This document shows positions 1 through 11,144 of a DNA stretch of 64,000 nucleotides, one piece after another. The stretch lies in assembly GCA_024663395.1 (NCBI GenBank), contig JANFAH010000029.1, positions 124,001-188,000 on the forward strand. Reading direction: 5' to 3'. The notes under the pieces were generated by a model. The model was not told where the DNA came from and made no database searches. It saw only the letters and a list, made by a program, of their open reading frames with translations. Positions within the stretch are counted from its first letter, which is position 1, and each line of letters starts with the position of its first letter. Position numbers and translations under genes: made by a program. This stretch comes from Pisolithus tinctorius (taxonomy: Eukaryota; Basidiomycota; Agaricomycetes; Boletales; Pisolithaceae).

Positions 1-1034
1 GGTTTGTCAGATGCCAGGGCACCTTGTCTGAGAAGCCTAAGGATACGTTGCCCTTCAGACAGTTCTTCTGGCTGGGCCATTCTCCTCCTTGGCTCCCGTG
101 CTTCTGTAGACGGAGATCTATATCTTGAGCGACGTTCCTTCTTGCGTCTTTTCTCCTTGCACCTGTGATACCTTCTTCTTTCTTCTTCCTCGCTCGAGTC
201 GCTCGATGAACTGTCTGTGGAGTAGGACCTCCTACGGTGTCTACTCCTCGACTTGTCTGACCTTCTATGTCCATGGCGACGGGACTTCGACCTGTGCCTC
301 GTTCTATAACTCGACCTGGAAGTCGATCTGTACTTGTATTCGTGCCTCGACCTTGACCTCGAGGACGACCTCTCCCTATGTCCTGACCTATGTCTCGACC
401 TCGCCCTCGACCTCGTCCTCGAGGGCGACCTTCCTCTGCTTCTCGACCTTTCTCTGGTCCGTCCTCAGTGGACCACAGCTTTTGGTTTGTTGATGTAGAT
501 TCTGTCAGGCAGCTGCTCTGTCGCTCTTTCCTTTCCTTTGTCCCAGTAGGTCATAAATGGCGGTAATTCTTCTTCCTTTTCTTTCTTAGGCATCGCGAAC
601 CTCGACGAGCTTGTCGGTCGCCCGTCATCCCAGATCGCTTCGTACATGTCCTCTAAGCCAGTAGTATCAACTTTTGCTCCTGTAAACATAGGAATGGAAA
701 ATGGAACGTCTTCGGACTCCTCTATGAATGCTGTGAGGGGTAACTCCGTGAGCGGTGAAGGTGGTTCTTGTAGGAGTTTCACTGCTTCTTCTGTCGAACC
801 GAACGATGTTTCTGAGTTTGATCCGATGACTGGTGCTGGTGTTCGGTATTCTGTGAAGGTGGGTTCTTGTATCTGTTTCGGCTCTTCTGGTTCTGGTGAT
901 TCTGGAAGAGGAACTTCAGTGGGGAGCTTCTCAAGAGATGACTTAGCTAAACGGGGAGGCGTTGCTTTCTTCCTTGCTCTGAGCGCCTCTTTCGCTTTCT
1001 TATGTCTCTCCTTGTGGGCAACCCTAGCTGCCAT
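1..1034 (-). pseudogene. Retroelement-associated ORF with SR-rich tail, partial
   Basis: I do not recognise this protein. It opens at 1034, reads 189 codons of acidic, Pro/Glu-rich sequence ending in KPKAVVH, then meets a TGA at 465-467. The same frame continues open to the window edge and encodes a long arginine-serine alternating tract followed by a Glu/Arg/Lys-rich stretch. The TGA therefore looks like a mutated CGA inside one longer protein. It lies about 1 kb downstream of the element A integrase on the same strand. It may be an extra 3' ORF of element A, comparable to the one in element B, or the 5' end of a neighbouring element's gag. The left end is cut by the window. Confidence 0.45.
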
Positions 1035-2030
1035 TCACCTGAGGTTGTACTTTACTTCCTGTTTGTCAGTTGAAGCCCCTTGCGGTGGGCTCCAAGTGTA
1101 AGATAGTGTTTTCTGATGGCCAAGAACTCCGACTTTGGAAGAGGTGGGTTCCACTCGAGTCGGGTCGACCCTGAAGGGGCTTCAGTCTGGATGCAGGGTA
1201 AGTACTTTAGATGAACGTAAAGGGAACTCGCCCGAGAATATAATTCTTGACTCTAAAGAAGAACCTTCGCAGAAAGGAGCTGAAGTAGTGAATTCTGCTC
1301 CTCCAAGCAAGACACAGAGTAGGCCCTGATGACTAGTACAGTAGTTGTTAAGTGACGTGGCATGTGCCGTGACCACCCGCGCGCTTAGTCAGCTCTCTAT
1401 GTCTCGACACCAAGTCCCTTTTCAGCCACAACCCCTAAGCCCGAATCCTCCTCGACTCTCTCTTACATCCTTCCCCCTCAAACCTTCCACTCGACCCAAC
1501 AGAAGTGCGACTTCTTGTAGGGAAAGGTTCGCGTTCCCTACAACGCGTGCTGTGCTGAGCAGCAGGGGATGGCGAGCGAGGAGCCTCGCTATCAGGTCGT
1601 GTGCCTTGACACGCAGAGAGCTCACCACGATCGCATGTGGCTGACTCCCTGCAAGAATGGCATGGGGACGGCTGGGGGGAGCGCGAGCTCCGGGTACTGC
1701 GACGATTATCGCAGGAAGACATTCTGGACAGTTGGTTGTGTTGGAAAAAGGCGGTGCTACGAAGTGGTACAAGTGAGGAAGAAGCAAGAATAAAAAAGGA
1801 GGGCACGAGGCGTAATTAAAAAACTTCAGTAATACTCGACATAGAAAAAACACGTGAACGAGGAGTGATCGGCGGGTGGCTACGTTATACTATCTACCTT
1901 TGACAGAATGCAGTGTTCGGTTATTTTTAGGCTTTTGATCTTTATCTTTGTTATTTTTATTTTTATTTGACTTTGTTTTATTCTCTGAGTCCATTTGGTT
2001 CCATTAGTAGTACACAACTACTCATAGTCA
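1035..2030. other. Non-coding stretch downstream of element A integrase
   Basis: No convincing gene is seen. The segment holds a short inverted repeat near 1070-1190 (GAAGCCCC facing GGGGCTTC) and an A/T-rich run at about 1920-1990. The 3' LTR of element A was expected here from its 5' LTR (start TGTTAGGGG on the minus strand), but no match was found. The LTR is therefore either lost or lies beyond the left edge. Confidence 0.5.
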
Positions 2031-3700
2031 CTATGTGGCTACTATGCATTCTCGCGTATCCTGTGCCTTGCGAGGCAACTGGCGTATATTCCGCACGCCT
2101 TGAAGTTCAAGGTACCTGTCTAGGGCCTTGAGCTTCTTGCAGTGGGACGTCGGTTCCCATGTGGAGTCTCCCAGATTCCACTTAACAAGGAATTCTACCT
2201 TGTTTCCAGACCACCGGTGGGCGAGTACTTCGTCCACTATCCATTCGTTGTCGTCAGTCATACCGACATCGTAGAAGGCGTGTGCATCATGTTGTGGAAA
2301 TAGTAAGTTGTCATTTGGCTCATACTTGTGCAGAAGCCCAACATGAAACGTTGGGTGTATGCATCTCGCTCTTAGCTGCTCTGGCAGCTCGAGCGTATAT
2401 GTATCGCTCACACTTTCACAGCGTAGAACCTTCATTGGCCCGATGAATCTTGGCACGAGCTTACAAGCTCGTCCTTCGGGCATGGTCAGGTTCTTCGTGG
2501 AGAGATACACCAGGTCTCCAACTCGAAGGTGAGTTCCTTTTGCTCGTTTCTTGTTGGTGTGGTACGTCTGCACCACCCTACTCTCGATTATGGCGTCATG
2601 CGCCATTTCTAAATTTTCCAGTGCTTGTCGGATGAACATCCTTACTCCTGGGGACGACGTAGTCGTCCCTTTCTCGATGCGTTGCATCATTACGGGCATA
2701 TGTCTGTAGTTCAGTTCAAATGGGGCAAACCCCGTAGAACTGTTGATGCTTGAGTTTATTGCAAACTCAACCATTGGCAGCTTCGACACCCAATCCCTCT
2801 GGTCCAGTCGGACCATCGACTGTACCATCTGCGCTACATTGTGTATGGCCCATTCGGACGTGCCATCCATCTGCAGGTGGAATGCAGTTGACATTAGGAG
2901 CTTCGCTCCTAACATTCTGTGCGTCTCACGCCAGAACGTCGATGTAAATTTTGTGTCTCTGTCCGAGACAATTGTCTCTGGTAGCCCGTGTAAGTGGGCT
3001 ATTTCTTTTATGAATATCCATGCGAGTTCCGAAGCTTGCACCGTCGTCTTCACCAGTATCAGGTGTATCATGGATGTCAGATGGCATAGGACTACCCACA
3101 GGTAGTCGTACCCTTCGCTCGGTGGGAATGGTCCCACAAAGTCCATTGCTATCGACCCCCATGGTCGTCTCGGCACAGGTAGGCTGTGCAGTAGTCCTGG
3201 AGGCCGCTGATTGTCGGCCTTTGTTGCCTGACAGATGGGGCAGGTTCTGCAAAACCTGTCCACTTCTCGACTGAGCTTTGGCCACCAGTACCACCTGTGG
3301 ATATAGTCCGCCGTTCTCTGGGATCCAAAATGTCTCAGTGTCCTGTGCACCTGGTCTATGACCCATGCAATAATGTCATCATTTTTGTACTTTGCGTGAG
3401 GAAGGCACAACACTTCCTCTCCACCACGATTTTTCGTGTAAAGCAGACCGTCTCTTTCCTCAAACTGAGGGTGATGTGACGGTTGTGCTAGTATCTTCAC
3501 GAGCGTAGGCTTGTTCTTGTATCCCTTATGGATGGCGTCCAGGAATTCTGGCACGTCTCCATAGGTTATTGGCGAGGTTCATGAGGCCTCAGTGGATTCG
3601 AATATTGATGGATCCTCTTCCGCAATTGCGAGAGGAGCATCCTCGTCGTTCCTTTCTGCAGCCGAGGCCATCTCCTGAGCCTCCAGGATGCAGTTTTCCC
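2031..3700 (-). pseudogene. Element A integrase with chromodomain (3' part of pol)
   Basis: Ty3-type integrase, which inserts the element cDNA into the genome. The 507-codon open part (3554-2031) shows the zinc-binding HHCC region ending CRTCPICQ. The catalytic triad is visible as MDFVGPFP, SDRDTKF and QMDGTSEW. A GPY-like segment (LVPRFIGPM) and a C-terminal chromodomain (EFLVKWNLGDSTWEP) follow. The frame continues upstream of 3554 but carries a TGA at 3579-3581, then about 40 more acidic codons before coding is lost. It is the severed 3' part of the pol whose RT/RNase H lies at 11718-13364, with P1 between. The catalytic residues look intact; the gene is broken by the stop and the insertion. 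Confidence 0.85.
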
Positions 3701-4113
3701 ATTTTTCCTTTAGCCGGTGTAGGGAACAAGTTCGAGTTCCCTAGGAGAATCCATCTTGGTCAGGAGTTTAGGGGTGGAAGGACTTGTTTTATTTCTTGCC
3801 TTTGTTTTTGTGTTTGTACCCCTGGACTTGGTGGCGAGCAGCTGTGTTGCTGACTAAGCACATGTGCTGTGTTCGCACGAGTTCAGTTTACCATAACAAC
3901 CAGTACATGTCACAGGCCCTCAGTAGTAGGGTGATTCAGTCTCGCATTTTGGCGAGTTTTCGAAGTTAGATTTATTACTTTGGGGAGTACCCAAAGTGCC
4001 AGGAGGACTGGCCAGAGTATTAGACAGGCACAGCTAAGTATCCTTTTTCTAGTTCGCATTTTTTACTTTTTACTACACTTCTTTCTCCAGAGAGAACCTC
4101 CCTTTTGGGTCGA
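3701..4113 (-). other. Degraded pol linker of element A next to the P1 insertion
   Basis: This stretch between the integrase start and the P1 5' LTR is former RNase H-integrase linker. Short open segments appear in shifted frames, for example one starting MDSPREL near 3752, so at least one frameshift is present. The last five bases (4109-4113, GTCGA) form the left target-site copy for P1. Confidence 0.5.
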
Positions 4114-4630
4114 TGTCATAGCCATGTCTCGACCCCGGCCGGACTCGGCCTCGCGCTCACTCAGTCCAGCCTCGGCCTCGCCAATCCCGTACCCCCAGTT
4201 GGTCTAGCGCGGTAGACACTGCTTTGCAGTGTCTGTCATTTCGGTTAAGTCCTGTCCCCGGTCCACCTGTCCCGGTCTCCGTTACCTTAGTCATACGTTA
4301 GTAATCCTTGTCTTACCAATCCTCTTAGCAATCCTTGCGAGACCGGCATTACCGGTCTCCGTACTATAGTTACTTCTAGTATATAAACTCGTAGATACTC
4401 GGCCTGTAGACTTCAGTCTGAAATCAACTAAGTATCTCCTGATAACCCTGCCTCGGCCTCGGACTCGGACTGAGATCCACGCAAGGGAATAGCGCTGTAC
4501 CCTCAGTCGCTAAGTCCAAAACAGTCCAACCACCTGAACCCTCGACTTCACTCCTGATCCCAACCCCTTGGCTTCGCGCCCGCTTCGGTCTCCGGTCCAG
4601 ACTCAACCCGGACAATCCTCGTACTTAACA
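4114..4630 (+). repeat. P1 5' LTR
   Basis: This 517-bp repeat is directly repeated at 11145. A TATA-like TATATAAAC lies near 4380, with TTACCAAT and TTAGCAAT motifs about 70 bp upstream of it. By eye about 13 differences from the 3' LTR were found, and all but one fit C/T or G/A changes at CpG. Confidence 0.95.
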
Positions 4631-4668
4631 GTATTTCAGACTCACCACTTGTGTGGGTCTAAACCATC

Positions 4669-6054
4669 ATGGCAACCAAGACTCGTTTTCAACCTCCCCG
4701 TGGCCGTTCTGCCACTAACCCCGACTCCACTTCAGCCAGTGGGGCTCGCCGCGAAACAGCTCTAGCTGCATTGGGCACCACTAGGCGCTCCCCAGACCCC
4801 ATCAGTCCTTTCAGGGGCTTCTCAGCCCGCACATCTAACACCCCCACCCCACGTCGTCCCACTGCTCCCATCCCCGAGGGTGACCCCGGCGATGATGGGC
4901 CGGGCGACGATGATGACAACAACCCAGACGATGATGACCCCGGTGATAATGGTCCTGGTGATGATAACCCGGAAGATAATGATCCGGAAGACGATCTGGA
5001 CTTCCTGGACCTGGACACCGAACCCGCGGTCGCGGTCTTCGACAGCCTCGCGAAGGCCATCAAGCTGTTGGCTCGCAACGCCCGTACTAGTCCTGAGTCC
5101 TCAAGCAGGACCAAGCTACGCGAGCCTGACACCTTTGATGGCACCGACCCCAAGAAGCTTCGCGCATTCTTCATCCAGTGCGAACTTAACTTCCAAGACC
5201 GACCCCGGGCTTTTAGGACCGATCGTGCCAAAGTCATCTTCGCCCAGTCGTACCTCAAAGGTATGGCTCTTGAATGGTTCGAACTGGACTTACTCGGACT
5301 CGACGATCCCGATGATCGGCCTCTCTGGATGGACTCCTGGAGGGAGTTCGTCTTAGAGTTGCAAACCACCTTCGGACCCCATGACCCGGTTGCTGACACC
5401 GAAAGTCAACTCGACCACCTGCACATGAAAGATAGCCAGCGCATCAATAAATACGTAGTCGACTTCAATTGGCTTGCTTCGCAAGTCCGAGGCTATGGAG
5501 ATGGTGCGCTGCGCCACCACTTCTACTCTGGACTCCCAGACCGGATTAAGGACGAAGTTTGTCGAGTTGGCAAACCCTGGACACTTCACGAGCTCCGCCA
5601 CCTCGCCCAGGAGATAGATGCGCGCTATTGGGAGCGCAAGGAAGAAGTCCAGCGGGTGAGCAAGCACCAAGGCTCGTCTAACTCTAGTAACAATAAGTCC
5701 GGCGGCTCCGGCAACAATAACCAGTCCAAGACCGGTCAAGAGAAGACCAAGACCGGCAACAACAACAACAACAACTCCGGTTCTACCCCTAAGCCGGCTT
5801 CATCGAAGCCGGGCAACAATAGTAACAGCAATTCATCTAAGCCCGAGCCTAGCAAACTCGGCAAAGATGGAAAGCTTACCCCGGAAGAACGCAAGCATCG
5901 CATAGAGGGCAATCTCTGCATGTTCTGCGGAGGCCCTGGTCATTTTGCTGACAAATGCCCTAAGAAAGCCGGAAAGGCCAAAGCTCGCGCTGCGGCCACC
6001 ACCGAGGCTGCGCCGGCCTCGGGCTCGGGTACTACCCCCAAGACAAAAAAATAG
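4669..6054 (+). CDS. gag: P1 Gag polyprotein
   Basis: Gag forms the retrotransposon particle and packages its RNA. The 461-codon frame is intact. It starts at the first ATG after the 5' LTR. The N-terminal third is Pro/Ser-rich and then strongly acidic (Asp/Gly/Asn-rich, about residues 65-120). A Ty3-type capsid domain follows (about 150-320; motif YLKGMALEWFE). A low-complexity Asn/Ser/Gly tract comes next, then one CCHC zinc knuckle at residues 417-430 (CMFCGGPGHFADKC). The stop TAG directly follows seven adenines, and pol lies in the -1 frame (see the frameshift signal). Gag is undamaged although pol is broken. Confidence 0.93.
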   Translation: MATKTRFQPPRGRSATNPDSTSASGARRETALAALGTTRRSPDPISPFRGFSARTSNTPTPRRPTAPIPEGDPGDDGPGDDDDNNPDDDDPGDNGPGDDNPEDNDPEDDLDFLDLDTEPAVAVFDSLAKAIKLLARNARTSPESSSRTKLREPDTFDGTDPKKLRAFFIQCELNFQDRPRAFRTDRAKVIFAQSYLKGMALEWFELDLLGLDDPDDRPLWMDSWREFVLELQTTFGPHDPVADTESQLDHLHMKDSQRINKYVVDFNWLASQVRGYGDGALRHHFYSGLPDRIKDEVCRVGKPWTLHELRHLAQEIDARYWERKEEVQRVSKHQGSSNSSNNKSGGSGNNNQSKTGQEKTKTGNNNNNNSGSTPKPASSKPGNNSNSNSSKPEPSKLGKDGKLTPEERKHRIEGNLCMFCGGPGHFADKCPKKAGKAKARAAATTEAAPASGSGTTPKTKK

Positions 6055-6092
6055 GTAGCGGCTCCCAGGACTCCGCACAATCTGGGAGCTGC
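6045..6092 (+). promoter_or_regulatory. Putative -1 programmed frameshift signal at the gag stop
   Basis: The heptamer A AAA AAA at 6045-6051 is in the correct register, with gag codons AAA AAA followed by TAG at 6052. A 6-nt spacer precedes an 11-bp stem with one G-U pair: GCGGCTCCCAG (6058-6068) with CTGGGAGCTGC (6082-6092) and a 13-nt loop. The -1 frame is open from here into the protease. Slip site, spacer and stem match the usual design of such signals. Function is inferred. Confidence 0.75.
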
Positions 6093-9000
6093 GTTGACTC
6101 CGGTTGTGCAAACTTGGAGGCTCGTCTCAACGCATCCGCTCTTTCCAGCCCGAATTCTTTGACCCCGTATGTCACTATAGAAAACCCAGAAATACCTCGG
6201 CTTCGTACTTTAGTGGACTCCGGTTCCACCCATTGTTTTATAGATAATCAGTTTGTTAATCAACACTCGTTTACCCCTTACTCGGTCTCACCAATCCGAC
6301 TCCGGCTCTTTGATGGAACGTCCACCTTCACTATAACCCAGGCAGTAGATGTCATTATCCACTTCGCATCCGGCAATGTCACCCCTGTAACCCTGTTTTT
6401 AGCCCCGTTGGATTCTGAGTGTAAGATAGTCCTCGGACATGACTGGCTCACCCGCTACAATCCGTTGATTGATTGGGTACTGAGTAGTCTAACATTCCGG
6501 ACTCCTGCACAAGGAATGCCAACCCTGTCGACACCCCCTGTAAGCCCGGTCTCCACCGGCCTTCCTGACCCCGGTCCTAGTGACCAACCCGGCCTCGCGC
6601 CATCTGTACCGGTCTCCGACTCTCCGACTCACACCCCTCTGAAGGCCCCTCTTGTTTCCCTAATCAATGCAGCCGCTTTTGTGCGCACCTGCAAACTAGA
6701 AGGGTCCGTCCAGTTCCAACTTCAGCTCAAGCCCGATCAGCCTCGGCATCTTCTCCTCCGGCCTTACCCAATGTACCGGAAGAGTACCATGACTTCGCTG
6801 ATGTATTCAGCAAGGCCAAGGCCTCGGCACTCCCGCCACACCGGGAGTACGACCTAAAGATAGAGCTCGAAGAAGGAACAACCCCACCTCTCGGCACAAT
6901 CTACTCGCTGTCCCCGGTTGAACTCCAAGCTCTCCGGACTTTCATCGATGAAAACCTTACTACCGGATTCATTTGGCCTACTTCCTCCCCTTATGCTGCA
7001 CCGGTCCTCTTTGTCAAAAAGAAGGACGGCTCCCTCCGGCTTTGCGTAGACTTCCGCAGCCTCAACAAAATCACTAAGAAGGACCGATACCCGCTACCGC
7101 TCATCTCCGACCTCTTGGATTCACCAAGCCAAGCCAAGATCTATACAAAAATTGATCTTCGGCATGCCTACCATCTCGTCCGGATTGCCCTGGGCGATGA
7201 ATGGAAGACCGCATTCCGGACTCAGTATGGATCCTATGAGTGGTTAGTGATGCCTTTTGGCCTCACCAATGCCCCGGCCGCCTTCCAGCGCTTCGTCAAC
7301 ACTATCTTCGCGGATATGTTAGATGTCTGCGTAGTCGTCTACTTAGATGACATCTTAATCTACTCTGGAGATAAGGAGTCTCACAAGCAGCATGTCTGAG
7401 AAGTCCTCCGCTGGCTTCGGCTTCACGGCCTTTATGCAAAGCCGGAGAAATGTGAGTTCCACTCGGACTCGGTCGAATACCTCGGATTCCACCTCTCCCC
7501 TGCCGGCCTCACGATGTCCAAGGAAAAGGTCCAGACCATCTGCGACTGGCCTGAGCCTCGCAAGGTCAAGGACATCCAATCCTTCCTCGGCTTTGCCAAT
7601 TTCTACCGCCGCTTTATCTTTAGTTACTCGGACATCGTCATACCACTGACTCGGCTTACCCACAAGGGGGCTCCTTGGAACTTCTCTGAGGAGTGCTGCT
7701 GATCATTCAACAACCTCAAGGCCGCCTTCACCACCGTGCCGGTCTTAACTCATTTCATCCCTGGGGTCCCTATCACCGTCGAGACCGATGCCTCGGACTA
7801 TGCCATCGCCGGCATCCTCTCTATCACCTGCGGCAACGGCCAGATACATCCGGTCGCATTCTACTCCCGGACTCTGATGGCCCCGGAATTGAATTATGAC
7901 ACCCACGACAAGGAATTGCTTGCTATTTTCGAAGCATTCCGGACCTGGCGCCACTACCTTGAGGGCTCGGCCTCACCGGTCGACGTTGTAACCGACCACA
8001 AAAATCTTGAGTACTTCTCTACCTCTAAAGTACTCACCCGCCACCAAGCTCGCTGGTCAGAATTCTTGTCTCAATTCAACATGATCATCAGGTTCAGGCC
8101 CAGTAAGCTCGGGGCTAAGCCTGACGCCCTAACTAGACGATGGGACGTCTACCCCAAAGAGGGGGATAGCGGCTATGCTCGAGCGAACCCGCAGAACCTG
8201 AGACCGGTCTTCACCCAAGAGCAACTAGCGGTCTCCCTTCGCGCCACATACCTCGAGTACCCGGTCTTACGAGCAGTCGCACTGATGGATATAGAGAAAC
8301 TTCACAGTGATATCCTGACCGCACTGCCGGACGACCCGGTCTCACAAATCCATCTCTCCGACATGTCTGATCCCTGGTGGTCAGTAGACGACACCGGCTT
8401 CCTTCGCCTTGATGGAAGGATCTACGTGCCGGACTCAAATGACCTCCGCCTTAGGGTCTTGCGTCTCAAGCATGACCACCCTCTGTCTGGCCACTTCGGC
8501 CAAAACCGCACACTAGAGCTCATACGGCGTGAGTATACCTGGCCCGGCCTCAGGACCTTCGTCAAGGACTATGTCCGGTCTTGCACGGCCTGCGCTCGGG
8601 CTAAGGTTCCCCGCCATCGGCCTTACGGCCTTCTCAAGCAACTCCCGGTGCCGGAGAGGCCATGGAATTCTATCTCTATGGATTTCATTGAACAACTTCT
8701 GGCCTCAACCGGCTTCACAGCCATCCTCGTTGTAGTTGACCAGCTTTCCAAGCAGGCCATATTCATCCCCACCCACGACACTATCACAGCCCCAGAACTC
8801 GCCCAACTATTCCTACTCCATGTCTTTTTGAAGCACGGAGTACCGGCCCATGTAACCTCAGACCGAGGCTCGGAGTTCGTCTCCCACTTCTTCCGGTCAC
8901 TCGGTAAGGCCCTAGATATGCGCTTACATTTCACCTCGGGCTACCACCCCGAAGGTGATGGCCAGACCGAGTGGACTAACCAGACTCTCGAGCAATACCT

Positions 9001-9751
9001 CCGAGTGTACTGCAACTACCAGCAGGACAATTGGGCCGACTTACTACCTCTGGCCGAGTTCACCTACAACAATGCCCCTAGCGCTACTACCGGTGTTTCA
9101 CCCTTCTTCGCTAACAAGGGCTACCATCCCAACATCTCAGTATACCCGGAGCGCGATCTTACCTCCGCCCGGGCTCGTGACTATGCAGTCGACTTAGACT
9201 CACTGCATCAATACCTACGGGAAGAAATGACCCTAGCACAGCAGCGCTACCAAGGACCGGCTGATGCTAAACGCATGCCGGCTCTGGACTTCAAGGTCGG
9301 TGACCAGGTATATGTGAAAGCCAAATACTTCCGGTCAACTCGGCCTTCCAAGAAGCTCTCGGAAAAGAACCTTGGACTGTATCCGGTCATAGCTCAGGCC
9401 GGTACCCACTCATTCACACTGCGCCTGCCGGACTCAATGCGCGCAGTCCACCCGGTCTTCCATGTTTCCCAACTCGAGCCGGCTGTCCCTAACACCATCC
9501 CGAACCGGACTCAACCACCACCTCCACCTGTCGAAGTCGATGGTGATCTAGAGTTTGAGGTAGCAGAAATCCTCGACTCTAAGGTCGACCAGCGACGCCG
9601 CTGTTGGCTTCAATACTTAGTCCGGTGGACCGGCTACGAGGGGACCGATGAAGAAACTACTTGGGTACTCGCCACTGAACTAGACAATGCCTCTGAACTC
9701 GTACAAGAGTTCCACTCCCGCTACCCCGCTAAACCCGGCCCATACCAGTGA
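6051..9751 (+). pseudogene. pol: P1 Pol: protease, RT, RNase H, integrase, chromodomain
   Basis: Pol makes and integrates the element cDNA. In order it has an aspartic protease (TLVDSGSTHCFID near 6210), reverse transcriptase ([12 protein letters not shown], 7332-7367), RNase H (VETDASDYAIAG near 7780), integrase (HHCC ending CTACARA; MDFIEQL, SDRGSEF and GDGQTEW as catalytic triad) and a C-terminal chromodomain (YLVRWTGYEG). It is read from the -1 frame at the gag stop. The frame shifts near 6740-6765 between protease and RT, and TGA stops occur at 7397-7399 and 7700-7702. After the second stop, 671 codons are open to 9751. Active-site residues remain, so damage is recent relative to elements A and C. 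Confidence 0.93.
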
Positions 9752-9919
9752 GGACCAGTCTCAACCGGCCTCAGTTCTCAGTTCTGTCTTCTATCGGTAT
9801 CTAGTTTTCTTGATCTCTTACTTACTTTGTTTTCTCTTTCTTGTCTCCTCTTACTGTACTATAGAACACCGGACACATGTCATTCGCAGAGGAAGGTACT
9901 ACAAGGCCTGCGCTACAAG

Positions 9920-11007
9920 CTACTCGGCCTCGGCCATGGTCTCGTCCTCCCCTTCGTCCTTCCCCTCGGACTCCTCCTCTTCCTCGCCATGGGCCCTCAG
10001 CCAGTCGGCCTCCTCGTGCAGCTCGTCGGAGTTGAGCTCAGACGAGCCCGAGTCCGAGGGCGACACCGCCATCCCGAAGCCGTAGGACTCATCGAGCATC
10101 GCCTCAAGCGCGTCGGCGATCCTACCAGAGTTCTCGGCCACGGTCTCATGGGCTTCGAAGAGACCCGCCAGGTTGTTCGCGATAAGTCCCGCGACGTCGA
10201 TCAAGCGCTCGAGCTTGTCTTCCAAGCCCGAGAACGCTGTCACACCGGGCCCCCTCGGTCTGCTCCCACCGGCCTCGTCTTCATCGACGTCCAGCACCTC
10301 CAGCGGCTTCTCAACGGCCTTCGCCTTCTTCTTGCTAGGCCCGGGCTCGGGCGTTTCGTCGTCTGCCTTCCTCTTCTTCCCCTTGTCAGCTTTGAGAGTG
10401 GCCTTAGGACCGGCCTCGGCATCCTTCCCATCCCCAGGCCACCGACACTTGCCTTTCGATTGGTTGCATCGCACGCAGGCGACGCGTTTCTTATTACCGT
10501 CCACGACAAATTTGCAGACGATGTGAGCCCGGGCACAGCAGGTACAGCTAAAAAGGTTGTCAAAGAGGATACGCACAAGGTTGAGAAAACCACTCACCCA
10601 GGATCCATCACCACCTTCTTCACCTCACTCCTGGTCTCATTACCACCAGCCCCGGCCTCACTGCTCTTCCCGGCCTCGGCCTTACGCTTATGTTCGGCCT
10701 CCTTCTCTTCCTCAGCCCTGCGTCTCTCTTCCTCCTCGCGTGCCCTTTGCTCCTCAGCCTCCCACGCTATCCTCTCGGCTTCGGCCTGCTCCCTCGCCAC
10801 CCTCTCGGCCTCAAGCCACGCCTGTTCTTCACGCTGGGCTTGTTCAGCCGCCTTTCGTCTTTTCCTTTCCTTCGACTTCGCCTTCATCACTTCTTCCTCG
10901 TCGTCGGTGTCATACCTGATGGCGTCGTCCGGTACCTGGGTCCAGTCGACGACGACTTGGCTTTCGTCATTATTGCCAGTCGCGCTGATCGGCCTCGAAT
11001 CGGACAT
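9920..11007 (-). CDS. Antisense spliced gene in P1: zinc-cluster, coiled-coil protein
   Basis: This gene runs opposite to P1 between the end of pol and the 3' LTR. Exon 1 is 11007-10598. A 50-nt intron (10597-10548) has GTGAG and TTTAG ends. Exon 2 is 10547-9920. The joined frame is 345 codons and undamaged. Exon 1 encodes an acidic start (MSDSRPIS) and a long Glu/Arg/Ala-rich helical region typical of coiled coil. Exon 2 opens at once with six cysteines spaced C-X2-C-X6-C-X12-C-X2-C-X6-C, the spacing of the Gal4-type Zn2Cys6 cluster. Basic Lys-rich patches, a second helical segment and an acidic tail follow. Nuclear DNA binding is a guess from the cysteine spacing. No function is known to me. 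The 3' LTR may drive it in reverse. Confidence 0.72.
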
Positions 11008-11131
11008 GATGAATAGGATGTGAAAGAAAGACGCAAAGGGCTTAGCGAGCCACAAGTATCGGTTTTTCAAACTCAGCCGATTTTCGGACTCAGCCCACCA
11101 TCCTCGCAGGGGTCTCATGGGTTCGACCCCT

Positions 11132-11144
11132 AAGAGGGGGATAC
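11132..11144 (+). other. P1 polypurine tract
   Basis: AAGAGGGGGA directly precedes the 3' LTR, where the plus-strand DNA primer forms during reverse transcription. Confidence 0.8.

Noticed and set aside
125..493. Plus-strand Ser/Thr/Cys-rich protein
   Set aside because: It is the reverse reading of the Arg-Ser tract on the minus strand.
1035..2030. 3' LTR of element A
   Set aside because: The sequence shows no match to the TGTTAGGGG...CCTTACA block at 17847-18043.
3718..3745. tRNA T-arm-like inverted repeat around GTTCGAGTTCC
   Set aside because: No other arms of a tRNA can be folded around it, and it lies in former element A coding sequence.
4689..5399. Minus-strand 236-codon frame in P1 gag
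   Set aside because: It is a mirror of the Pro/Ser/Asp-rich gag codons, with no domain. Unlike the antisense gene at 9920-11007 it has no splice sites or cysteine motif.
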